Assembly (NCBI GenBank): GCA_963205525.1
Contig: CAUJJP010000097.1
Location: 1 to 64,000 of the forward strand
DNA from: Pseudomonadota bacterium
GTDB lineage: Bacteria; Pseudomonadota; Gammaproteobacteria; Burkholderiales; Burkholderiaceae
Direction: 5' to 3'
Length of the DNA stretch: 64,000 nucleotides
The notes beneath the pieces were generated by a model. That model did no database searches. It was given only the letters and a program-made list of their open reading frames with translations, and was not told where the DNA came from. Shown here in pieces: positions 1-7,187 of this stretch. Position numbers and translations under genes: made by a program. Numbering within the stretch: position 1 is the stretch's first letter; every line of letters begins with the position of its first letter.

Positions 1-129
1 GCCAGCACCGCCTGTCGGTTTGATCTGCCGCACAAGATGGGCGGATGCTGCGGGTAAGTCCGAAGGTTGCGCGGGCGAATTCGACCGTTGCAGCCTGCAT
101 CATTGAGATGTGAACGATCCTGCGGGATC
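1..129. other. Window edge, no recognisable gene
   Basis: Frame 1 of the plus strand is open from the edge to a TAA at 55-57 and could be the last 18 codons of a gene. The residues (ending FDLPHKMGGCCG) were not recognised. Nothing else is supported before the repeat that starts near 130. Confidence 0.2.
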
Positions 130-210
130 TGAGCGCCCCGGGGCCGGGCTGCGCCCAGCCCGCCCCCGCGGGGGTTCAAGGAAACCTGGGACAGCCCAGC
201 GCATCCTTGA
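130..210 (-). repeat. Dispersed stem-loop repeat, copy a (degenerate short form)
   Basis: This copy reads, on the plus strand, TGAGCGCCCC, a GGGCTGCGCCCAGCCC hairpin, a C5GCG5 run, then a stem-loop at 176-210 with arms TCAAGGA/TCCTTGA. The loop is a degenerate version of the one in the other copies (9170, 20114, 31672, 31830, 37625, 43313). It lies upstream of the TRAP binding-protein gene. Confidence 0.7.
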
Positions 211-255
211 GAATGGCATGGATATGGACGTCGTTTTTTCACAGGAGACCCGACG

Positions 256-1302
256 ATGAAGGCACGTTTCGCGTTCCGCAGCTTGGCACTTGCCAGCGCC
301 CTGGCCACCACGCTGTTCGCCGGCGGCGCCGCGGCCCAGCAGGTGGTCCTGAAGGTGGCCCACTTCCTGCCCGCGACCTCGAGCGCGCAAGTGCGCCTGA
401 TCCAGCCCTGGTGCGACAAGATCAACAAGGAATCGGGCGACAAGCTCAAGTGCCAGATCTACCCCTCGATGCAGCTCGGCGGCACGCCGGCGCAGCTGCT
501 GGACCAGGTGCGTGACGGCGTCGCCGACATCGTCTGGACGGTTCCCACCTATGCCGCCGGCCGCTACACCAAGGCCGAGATCTTCGAGCTGCCGTGGATG
601 ACCACCAGCGCCAAGGCCTCCAGCCAGGCGCTGTGGACCTACACCCACAAGTTCGCGATGGACGAGTTCAAGGGCGTGCACCTGCTGTGGATGCACGTGC
701 ACGACGGCGCCCTGTACCACTTCCCCAAGAAGACGCCCAAGACGCTGGAGGACCTCAAGGGTCTGAAGATCCGTGCCGCCACCCGCACCAACGCCCACCT
801 GCTGACCGCACTCGGCGCCACGCCGGTGCAGATGCCGCTGCCGGGCGTGCCAGACGCCCTGTCCAAGGGCATCGTCGACGGCGCCTCGGTGCCCTGGGAA
901 GGCACGCCGGCGATCAAGCTGACCGAGATCGCGCCCTACTCGCTGGACGTGCCGGAAGGCCAGGCGCGCTTCTCCAACACCATCTTCGCCTTCGCGATGA
1001 ACCCGGCCAAGTACGACAGCCTGTAGCCCGACCTGAAGAAGGTGATCGACGCCAACAGCGGGCTGGCGGTGTCGGCCTGGGCCGGCGAGACCGGCTTCGA
1101 CGCCATCGTCGAGCCCTTCAAGAAGGCGGCGCGTGAGCGCGGCAACACGCTGGCCAACCTCAGCGACGCCGAGTTCCAGCGCTGGGTGAAGGCGAGCGAC
1201 GTGGTTGACGATCAGTGGGTCAAGGAGGCTGCCGCCAAGGGCGCCGACGGCCGCATGCTGATCAAGGAAGCCAAGGCGCTGGTTCAGCAGTACAGCAAGT
1301 GA
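256..1302 (+). pseudogene. TRAP transporter substrate-binding protein DctP, interrupted by in-frame TAG
   Basis: This is the periplasmic solute receptor of a TRAP transporter (DctP family). A Sec signal peptide covers about residues 1-29 (hydrophobic core, AAA-Q cleavage), and the start is preceded by AGGAGA at 243-248. The reading frame runs 256 codons to a TAG at 1024-1026, then continues in the same frame without any indel to the TGA at 1300-1302. Full length would be 348 residues, normal for the family. The stop falls in the conserved helix DSL-x-PDLKKVIDANSG, where family members have an amino acid. So this is a nonsense mutation, a base-call error, or a read-through stop. The small and large permease genes follow on the same strand. 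The ligand is probably an organic acid because an alpha-hydroxyacid dehydrogenase gene follows (inference). Confidence 0.85.
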
Positions 1303-1331
1303 GCCAGGGCAGTTCCCAGGAACGCGCGCTG

Positions 1332-1814
1332 ATGCGCGCGCTGCACGTCGCGTGCGACGCCAGCGCGGGCATCGGCTGCATCACGCTGATCGCGATGGCC
1401 ACCGTCACCGTGGTCAGCGTGCTCGGTCGCGCGCTGTTTTCGCAGCCCATCCAGGGCGACGTGGAGCTGGTGCAGCTGGGCTGCGCGATCTGCGTCGCAT
1501 CCTTCCTGCCCTACACGCAGTTCAGGCACGGCAACATCATCGTCGACTTCTTCACCACCTGGGTGCGCGAGCGGCCGCGTTCGCTGCTCGACGCCCTGGG
1601 CACGCTGCTGTACGCGGTGATGATGGCGCTCATGTGCTGGCGCGTGGGCGCCGGCGGCGTGCAGGCCTACGACTACGAGGAAACCTCCGCCTTGATGGCC
1701 ATCCCGATCTGGATCCCCTACACCCTGATGCTGCCCGGCCTCGCGCTGGGTGCGGTGCTGGGCTGCGTGCAGACGGTGGACCTCCTGCGCGCTGCCGGCG
1801 GGGCTGCGCGATGA
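1332..1814 (+). CDS. TRAP transporter small permease subunit (DctQ family)
   Basis: This 160-residue inner-membrane protein has four hydrophobic segments: about 14-34, 50-66, 88-107 and 130-150. That is the usual DctQ layout. It pairs with the large permease to import the ligand delivered by the binding protein, driven by a sodium gradient. The ATG at 1332 is preferred because AGGAA lies about 9 bases upstream. A GTG at 1299 overlaps the preceding stop as GTGA and is an alternative that would add 11 residues. The gene lies between the interrupted dctP and dctM on the same strand, so it is part of one operon. Confidence 0.85.
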   Translation: MRALHVACDASAGIGCITLIAMATVTVVSVLGRALFSQPIQGDVELVQLGCAICVASFLPYTQFRHGNIIVDFFTTWVRERPRSLLDALGTLLYAVMMALMCWRVGAGGVQAYDYEETSALMAIPIWIPYTLMLPGLALGAVLGCVQTVDLLRAAGGAAR

Positions 1815-1893
1815 ACCAAGACTTGTCGAAGCGCCGGGCGCCCCCGTCCGGCGCGCATGATCGCGCCCTGGCGCAAGATGAAGGGGCCGCGTC

Positions 1894-3219
1894 ATGAGCA
1901 CGATGTCGATCGGGATTTCCATGTTCGGCGGCATGCTGTTGCTGATGGCACTGCGCACGCCGATCGCGGTCGCCATGTTCATCCCGGGCGTGGTCGGCTA
2001 CGTCGCGCTGTCGGGCTGGATGCCGCTGCTCGGGCACCTCAAGGGCGCGGTCTACGGCCGCGTCACCGCCTACGACCTGTCGGTGATCCCGCTGTTCATG
2101 CTGATGGGGGCGCTGGCGGTGAACGGCGGCCTGTCCAAGGCCTTGTTCGAGTTCGCCAACGCGCTGCTCGGGCGCTTCCGCGGCGGCATGGCGATGGCCG
2201 GCGTGCTCGCCTGCGCCGCCTTCGGCGCCATCTCCGGCTCCACGGTCGCCACCACCGCCACCATCGCCCAGGTCGCCTACCCCGAGATGCGGCGGCTGAA
2301 GTATTCCGGTCGCCTGGCCACCGCCGCCCTGGCCACCGGCGGCACCATGGGCATCCTGCTGCCGCCGTCGGTGACGCTGCTGGTCTACGCGATCCTGACC
2401 GAACAGAACATCACCCGCATCTTCCTGGCCGCCTACGTGCCGGCGCTGCTGGCGGCGGTGGGCTATGTGGTGGCGATCGCGATCTACGTGCGCGTGCGGC
2501 CGGAACACGCACCGGTGGCGCAGCCGGTGCCCAAGGGCGAGGTCAGGCGCACCGCGGTCAAGGTGTGGCCGATCGCGCTCATCTTCCTGGCGGTCTTCGG
2601 CGGCATCTACGGCGGCGTGTTCACGCCCACCGAGGGCGCGGCGATCGGTGCCATGCTGACCTTCGTCGCCACCTTGCTCAAGGGCGAGCTCACGCGGGCG
2701 CGCTTCTTCGACTCGGTGCGCACGACGGCGCAGACCAGCGGCATGATCTTCATGATCTTCCTCGGCGCCGACATGATCAACGCCGCGCTCGCGCTGTCGC
2801 AACTGCCGGTGCAGATGGCCGACCTCATCGCCGAGGCCCAGATCTCGCCGGTGGCGGTGATGGCCGCGATCATGGTCTTCTACATCATCCTGGGCTGCGT
2901 GATGGACGAGATGAGCATGATCCTGCTCACCGTGCCGGTGGTCTTCCCGGTCATCCTGGGGCTGGACTTCTACGGCCTGGACGCGTCCGACAAGGCGATG
3001 TGGTTCGGCATCCTGATCCTCACCGTGTGCGAGATCGGCATGATCTTCCCGCCCGTGGGCCTGAACGTCTACATCATGAACGGGCTGGCCAAGGACGTGC
3101 CCATGGTCGAGACCTACAAGGGCGTCGTGCCCTTCCTGATGTGGGACTTCATGCGCCTGGCGCTGCTGATCGCCTTCCCCGGCCTGACGCTGTGGCTGGT
3201 GCACAGGATCACCGGATAG
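1894..3219 (+). CDS. TRAP transporter large permease (DctM family)
   Basis: The product is a 441-residue multi-spanning membrane protein of normal DctM length. It shows the GTMGILLPPSVTLLVYAILTE-type segment around residue 150 and the repeat region with FMIFLGADM and GCVMDEMSMILLTVP in the second half. Together with DctQ it forms the translocation channel of a sodium-coupled secondary transporter. The start ATG has AAGGGG about 8 bases upstream. A 79-base gap separates it from dctQ. Since the binding protein in this operon carries a premature stop, the channel may lack its cognate receptor unless read-through or another receptor serves it. Confidence 0.92.
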   Translation: MSTMSIGISMFGGMLLLMALRTPIAVAMFIPGVVGYVALSGWMPLLGHLKGAVYGRVTAYDLSVIPLFMLMGALAVNGGLSKALFEFANALLGRFRGGMAMAGVLACAAFGAISGSTVATTATIAQVAYPEMRRLKYSGRLATAALATGGTMGILLPPSVTLLVYAILTEQNITRIFLAAYVPALLAAVGYVVAIAIYVRVRPEHAPVAQPVPKGEVRRTAVKVWPIALIFLAVFGGIYGGVFTPTEGAAIGAMLTFVATLLKGELTRARFFDSVRTTAQTSGMIFMIFLGADMINAALALSQLPVQMADLIAEAQISPVAVMAAIMVFYIILGCVMDEMSMILLTVPVVFPVILGLDFYGLDASDKAMWFGILILTVCEIGMIFPPVGLNVYIMNGLAKDVPMVETYKGVVPFLMWDFMRLALLIAFPGLTLWLVHRITG

Positions 3220-3249
3220 CGGGCACCCCCTGCCCTGACGCTGCCGCCG

Positions 3250-4380
3250 ATGCTGCCCAACTTCGGTGACCTGCGCCGCCGCGCGCGGCAGCGCCTGCCG
3301 CGCTTCGTGTTCGACTACATCGACGGCGCGGCCGAGGACGAGCACTGCCTGCGCCGCAACGAGGCCGAGCTGCAGCGCCTGCATCTGCTGCCCACCACGC
3401 TGCGCGAGACGGCGCAGGTGGACACCAGCCTGGAGGTCTTCGGCCAGAGCTGGGCGGCACCGATCGGCGTCGCGCCGGTCGGTCTGGCCGGCATGGTGCA
3501 TCCGCACGGCGACGTGCTGCTGGCGCGCGCCGCCGCCGCCTGCGGCCTGCCGCACGTGCTGTCCACCGCCTCCAACTCACGCCTGGAGGCGGTACGCCAG
3601 CCGGGCGCGCCGCAGTGGTTCCAGCTCTACGTGATGTCCGAGCGCGCGATCGCCGAGCAGATGGTCAGGCGCGCGCGCGCCGCCGGCTACGCCGCCCTGG
3701 TGCTGACGGTGGACGTGCCGGTGAGCGGGCTGCGCGAGCGCGATGTGCGCAACGGCTTCAAGCTGCCCTTCCGGCCCGGCCCCGCCACCGTGCTCGACGT
3801 CGCCCTGCACCCGCGCTGGCTGCTCGGCGTGGCGCGCCACGGCATGCCGGGCTTCGCCAACCTCAGCGAGCACGAGGGGCGCGCCAGCGCGCAGGCCCAG
3901 GCGGCGATGCTCGCGCGCAGCATGGACCGCAGCCTGAGCTGGGAATCCCTGGCCTGGCTGCGCCGGCTGTGGGACGGCCCGCTGCTGCTCAAGGGCGTGC
4001 TGCACCCCGACGACGCGCGGCGCGCGCTCGCGGCCGGCATCGACGGCCTGATCGTCTCCAACCACGGCGGCCGCCAGCTCGACGCCGCACCGGCCACCGT
4101 GAGCGCCCTGCCGGCGGTGCTGGATGCGGTGGGCGAGCGGATCCCGGTCTTCGTCGACAGCGGCTTCCGGCGCGGCCACGACGTGGTGAAGGCGCTCGCG
4201 CTCGGCGCGCGCGCCGTCTTCTTCGGCCGCACGCCCTTGTTCGCCCTCGGCGGCGGCGGCGAGGCCGGAGTCCGCTTCGCCCTCCAGGGGCTGCGCGAGG
4301 AACTCGAACGCAGCCTGGTGCTGCTGGGCGCACCCACGCTGGCGGCGATCGAGCGCGGCCACCTGCGGCGCGCGGATTGA
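3250..4380 (+). CDS. FMN-dependent alpha-hydroxyacid dehydrogenase (lactate/mandelate dehydrogenase type)
   Basis: This is a 376-residue TIM-barrel flavoenzyme that oxidises L-2-hydroxy acids to 2-oxo acids. Visible family signatures are FDYIDGAAEDE near the N-terminus, QLYV, LTVDVPVSGLRERD, the flavin-contacting LLLKGVLHPDDA, and the active-site motif SNHGGRQLD with the catalytic histidine at residue 272. The RERDxRNGFK stretch resembles mandelate/lactate dehydrogenases, but the substrate cannot be fixed from sequence. It starts 30 bases after dctM and is probably co-transcribed, which suggests that the TRAP system imports a hydroxy acid for it (inference). Confidence 0.88.
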   Translation: MLPNFGDLRRRARQRLPRFVFDYIDGAAEDEHCLRRNEAELQRLHLLPTTLRETAQVDTSLEVFGQSWAAPIGVAPVGLAGMVHPHGDVLLARAAAACGLPHVLSTASNSRLEAVRQPGAPQWFQLYVMSERAIAEQMVRRARAAGYAALVLTVDVPVSGLRERDVRNGFKLPFRPGPATVLDVALHPRWLLGVARHGMPGFANLSEHEGRASAQAQAAMLARSMDRSLSWESLAWLRRLWDGPLLLKGVLHPDDARRALAAGIDGLIVSNHGGRQLDAAPATVSALPAVLDAVGERIPVFVDSGFRRGHDVVKALALGARAVFFGRTPLFALGGGGEAGVRFALQGLREELERSLVLLGAPTLAAIERGHLRRAD

Positions 4381-4413
4381 GCCTCGGCTGAGCCTGGGCT
4401 GAGCCAGATCGGG

Positions 4414-4437
4414 CCCGGCGGCGCGTGTGCCGCCGGG
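4414..4437. terminator. Hairpin between convergent genes, probable terminator
   Basis: A perfect 9-bp inverted repeat (CCCGGCGGC/GCCGCCGGG, 6-base loop) lies between the convergent ends of the hydroxyacid dehydrogenase and the GMC oxidoreductase. It has no long T-tract, so termination is inferred from position and stability. Confidence 0.5.
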
Positions 4438-4438
4438 T

Positions 4439-5890
4439 TCAGGCGTCGAGCTCCAGCGTCAACCGCTCCGCGAGCCGCGTCGCCAGGGCCATGATGGTGA
4501 GCGAGGGGTTGACCGACAGGGTGCGCGGGATCGCCGAGGCGTCGGCCACGTACAGGCCCGCGACGCCGTGCACCTGGCCGTGGCGGTCCAGCACCGAGCT
4601 CGCCGCATCGTCGCCCATGCGGCAACCGCCCTGGGTGTGGGTGGACAGCAGCCCGGTCCAGTAGACGCGGCGCGCGCCCGCGGCCTGCAGCACCTCGCGC
4701 GAGAAGCGCAGCGAGGCATCCAGGCGCGCGCGCTCGGCGGCCTGCAGGTCCACCGTGATGCGCTCGCTGCCGTCGTCGTCGATCAGCAGCGCCGCATGGT
4801 TGTCGTCGTTCACCATCGCCAGCACGCCGGCGTAGCGCCGGTACTCGCGCAGCGCCTGCACCAGCGGCTCGCCCCACAGCGGGCCGCGCTCGTCGCGCAG
4901 CGTGGTGGCGAAGGCCACCGGGTCCATCACGGTGGACGACTCCAGCACGTAGCCGCCGTCGGCGTCGCACTGGTACTTCATGCAGTGGGCGGTGATGGGG
5001 TAGACGCGGTGCGAGTCCTGCGGCTGGTCGAACAGTCCGTAGACCAGGCGCGCCGGGTGCATGCCGATGTGCCGCCCCAGCGCCGCGTGGCGCAGCCCCG
5101 AGCGCCACAGCAGCGCCGGGGTCGCCAGCGCGCCGGCGGCGGCCACGACGACGCGCGCGCGCACCTGCTGCAGCCGGCCCTCGGCGTCCAGGTACTCGAC
5201 GCCGACCGCGCGCGTGCCGGCGGCGCCGGGCTCGGTCAGCACCCGCTGCACCTGCGCGCCGGTGCGCAGCGTCAGCCCGCCGGGCTGCGCCGCATCGCGC
5301 TCCAGGGCCCAGGCGATGTAGGTGTTCATGGTCGACTTGCCGGCCCCGGTGGGGCAGCCCTGCAGGCACGACCCAAAGCGCTCGCAGAGGGTGTCGGTGT
5401 AGGAATGCACCGGCTCCAGATCCGCACCCAGGGCCTGGAAGCCGCGCTGCACGGTGTGGACGCAGCGGTCCCAGTCGCTGCGCTCGCGCACCCCGAGCAG
5501 TTTCTCCACGCGGTCGTAGTAGGGGTCGAGGTCGGCACGTCCGAAGGGCTGCCCCTCGTCGTTCGTCAGCCCGCTGGCGGCGTGCCACTTGGCGATGTCC
5601 TGCGCATGCGCGCGCAAGGCCACCTTGGTGTTGACGGTCGTCGTGCCGCCCACGCAGCGCCCGCCGAGGAAGGCCACCACGTCGCCGTCCGGCAAGGGCG
5701 CGAAGCGGGTCGGGAAGAACAGGTCGTGGTTGGCCTTCACCTCCCAGCGCCGGAAGTCCTCGGTCTTCAGGTGGCGACCGGCCTCCAGCAGGAGCACGCG
5801 CAGCCCGCACTGGGCGAGCTCGCCCGCGACCACGCCGCCGCCGGCCCCGGAGCCGACCACGACGAGGTCGAAATCGTCCGCCTCGCTCAT
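4439..5890 (-). CDS. GMC family FAD-dependent oxidoreductase
   Basis: This 483-residue flavoenzyme of the glucose-methanol-choline family oxidises an alcohol or polyol. The N-terminus has the dinucleotide-binding motif FDLVVVGSGAGGGVVAGELA followed by an acidic LLLEAGRH. The C-terminus has STHTQGGCRMG (catalytic histidine region) and VNPSLTIMALATRLAERL, both diagnostic. The start codon overlaps the stop of the upstream 125-residue gene as ATGA. That pairing with a small gluconate-2-dehydrogenase-subunit-3-like protein points to a periplasmic or membrane-linked dehydrogenase complex that passes electrons to the respiratory chain. No cytochrome subunit gene is seen nearby. The substrate is unknown. 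Confidence 0.85.
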   Translation of the reverse strand: MSEADDFDLVVVGSGAGGGVVAGELAQCGLRVLLLEAGRHLKTEDFRRWEVKANHDLFFPTRFAPLPDGDVVAFLGGRCVGGTTTVNTKVALRAHAQDIAKWHAASGLTNDEGQPFGRADLDPYYDRVEKLLGVRERSDWDRCVHTVQRGFQALGADLEPVHSYTDTLCERFGSCLQGCPTGAGKSTMNTYIAWALERDAAQPGGLTLRTGAQVQRVLTEPGAAGTRAVGVEYLDAEGRLQQVRARVVVAAAGALATPALLWRSGLRHAALGRHIGMHPARLVYGLFDQPQDSHRVYPITAHCMKYQCDADGGYVLESSTVMDPVAFATTLRDERGPLWGEPLVQALREYRRYAGVLAMVNDDNHAALLIDDDGSERITVDLQAAERARLDASLRFSREVLQAAGARRVYWTGLLSTHTQGGCRMGDDAASSVLDRHGQVHGVAGLYVADASAIPRTLSVNPSLTIMALATRLAERLTLELDA

Positions 5891-6264
5891 GGCTGTATCC
5901 CCAGATACGACCAGTCGCGCTCCAGGTCGACCGCGCGCGGCGGCACGAAGCCGATCTCCGCCCAGGCCCCCGGCCCGGCGCTGCCCGGGGCGACGAAGTC
6001 GCTGTAGTGGGCCTCGATCGCGAGCGCGCGCACGCGCGCGAACTCCGCGCTGCGCTCGTGCTGCGCCAGGCTGCCGTCGGCCGCCGCCGGGGCGAGCGCG
6101 GCGATCGCCGCCAGCGCCGCTGCACGCTCGCTCGGCGGCTGCGCCGCCAGCACCGCATCGACGTACACCACCGGGCCGACGCGCGCCGATCCCGGCACCA
6201 TGGCCTCGCACAAGGCCGCGCACTGGCGCGCGGCCGACTCGTCCAGCACCCGCAAGGTGGTCAT
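5887..6264 (-). CDS. Small subunit partner of GMC dehydrogenase (gluconate 2-dehydrogenase subunit 3-like)
   Basis: This 125-residue protein starts MTTLRVLDESAARQCAALCEAMVPGS and carries DFVAPGSAGPGAWAEIGF near its end. It is translationally coupled (ATGA overlap) to the GMC oxidoreductase. Its size, helical N-terminal segment and position match the small subunit that accompanies membrane GMC dehydrogenases. The assignment rests mainly on context. Unlike some family members it has no obvious signal sequence; the N-terminus is not hydrophobic. Confidence 0.6.
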   Translation of the reverse strand: MTTLRVLDESAARQCAALCEAMVPGSARVGPVVYVDAVLAAQPPSERAAALAAIAALAPAAADGSLAQHERSAEFARVRALAIEAHYSDFVAPGSAGPGAWAEIGFVPPRAVDLERDWSYLGIQP

Positions 6265-6292
6265 GGCTCCCCTGTCTCCTCGTGATTCACGG

Positions 6293-6321
6293 CGCCGGGC
6301 GCGCGCAGGCGGCGCCCGGCG
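6293..6321 (-). terminator. GC-rich hairpin downstream of deiodinase-like gene's neighbour
   Basis: A perfect 10-bp inverted repeat (CGCCGGGCGC/GCGCCCGGCG, 9-base loop) lies just past the stop of the nitroreductase-fold gene at 6328. It also lies upstream of the gene ending at 5887. No T-run follows, so its role as terminator or processing signal is inferred. Confidence 0.4.
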
Positions 6322-6327
6322 GCAAGC

Positions 6328-7044
6328 TCAGACCTTGAACTCGGCGATCGCCTGCAGCGGCAGGCGCTGCAGGTCGGGCACCTTGGCGTCCGGGCGCGGG
6401 TAGCCCACCGGCAGCACCAGCACCGCCTTCTCGTTCGTGCCGCGACCCAGCAGGTCGCGCAGGAAACCCATCGGGTTGGGCGTGTGCGTCAGCGTCACCA
6501 GCCCCATGTGGTGGATGGCGGCGATGAACAGGCCGGCGGCGATGCTCACGCTCTCGTCGACGTAGTAGTTCTTGCGGTGGCTGCCGTCCTCGCGCAGGCC
6601 GTACTTCTCGGCGAACAGCACCACCACCCAGGGCGCGTCGGTGAGGTGTTCCTTCACGTGGTCGGTGCCCAGCGGGTGCAGCGCCTCGCGCCACTCGTCG
6701 GTCATGCGGTCGTTGTAGGTCTTGAACTCCTCCTCCTCGGTCGCGGCGCGCAGCTGCTGCTTGAGCTCGGCGCTGGCGACGGCGACGAAGCGCCAGGGCT
6801 GGCGGTGCGCACCCGAAGGCGCGGTGCCGGCGGTCAGGATGGCGAGCTCGATCAGCTCGCGCGGCACCGGGTCGGTGGCGAAGTGGCGCGTCGTGCGCCG
6901 CTGGTCCATCTCGGCGTGGAAGGCGCGTGCGCGCTCGAACATCTCGGCCTCGCTGCGCCGCCGGTAGTGCGGCAGCGGCACGAAGTTCGGTTCCGGCAGG
7001 TGGGCGGTGAGGGTCTTGTAGGGCGACAGGGTGTCGGTGCTCAT
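6328..7044 (-). CDS. Nitroreductase-fold flavoprotein, iodotyrosine deiodinase-like
   Basis: The product is a 238-residue FMN protein. It has RRTTRHF (residues 49-55), TAGTAPSGAHRQPW (71-84) and a C-terminal VLPVGYPRPDAKVPDLQR. PSGAHxxPW and the C-terminal block are the signature of iodotyrosine deiodinase rather than of generic nitroreductases. The three residues that clamp the halotyrosine zwitterion in the animal enzyme (Glu, Tyr, Lys) appear to be kept as E106, Y110 and K131. The expected reaction is reductive dehalogenation of halotyrosines or a related phenol; substrate use in bacteria is uncertain. The start at 7044 is chosen over an upstream ATG at 7125 because homology begins after it. 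It is divergent from the GGDEF-EAL gene. Confidence 0.8.
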   Translation of the reverse strand: MSTDTLSPYKTLTAHLPEPNFVPLPHYRRRSEAEMFERARAFHAEMDQRRTTRHFATDPVPRELIELAILTAGTAPSGAHRQPWRFVAVASAELKQQLRAATEEEEFKTYNDRMTDEWREALHPLGTDHVKEHLTDAPWVVVLFAEKYGLREDGSHRKNYYVDESVSIAAGLFIAAIHHMGLVTLTHTPNPMGFLRDLLGRGTNEKAVLVLPVGYPRPDAKVPDLQRLPLQAIAEFKV

Positions 7045-7187
7045 CTTGGCCTCTGTGGGTTTGTCTCCGCCGCCGATTGTGACTGCGTGCCCATTGCACC
7101 GCTCCGTCGCCCACAAATGACACACCGGACCGGTTGCCGGGCATCAAGTCCGGCCGCGCGCGGCCGACATGGGCAGAAGCGACCCCC

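Noticed and set aside
1811..1897. Small 28-codon frame between dctQ and dctM
   Set aside because: Overlaps the dctQ stop, has no family features and no good ribosome-binding site; treated as spacer.
1630..3555. 641-codon minus-strand open frame rich in His, Gln, Arg
   Set aside because: Antisense shadow of dctQM in very GC-rich DNA; composition unlike a real protein.
3687..6158. Long minus-strand open frame of about 820 codons
   Set aside because: It is a shadow of the hydroxyacid dehydrogenase and GMC genes: Arg/Ala-rich, no domain, and frames of both real genes show clear motifs.
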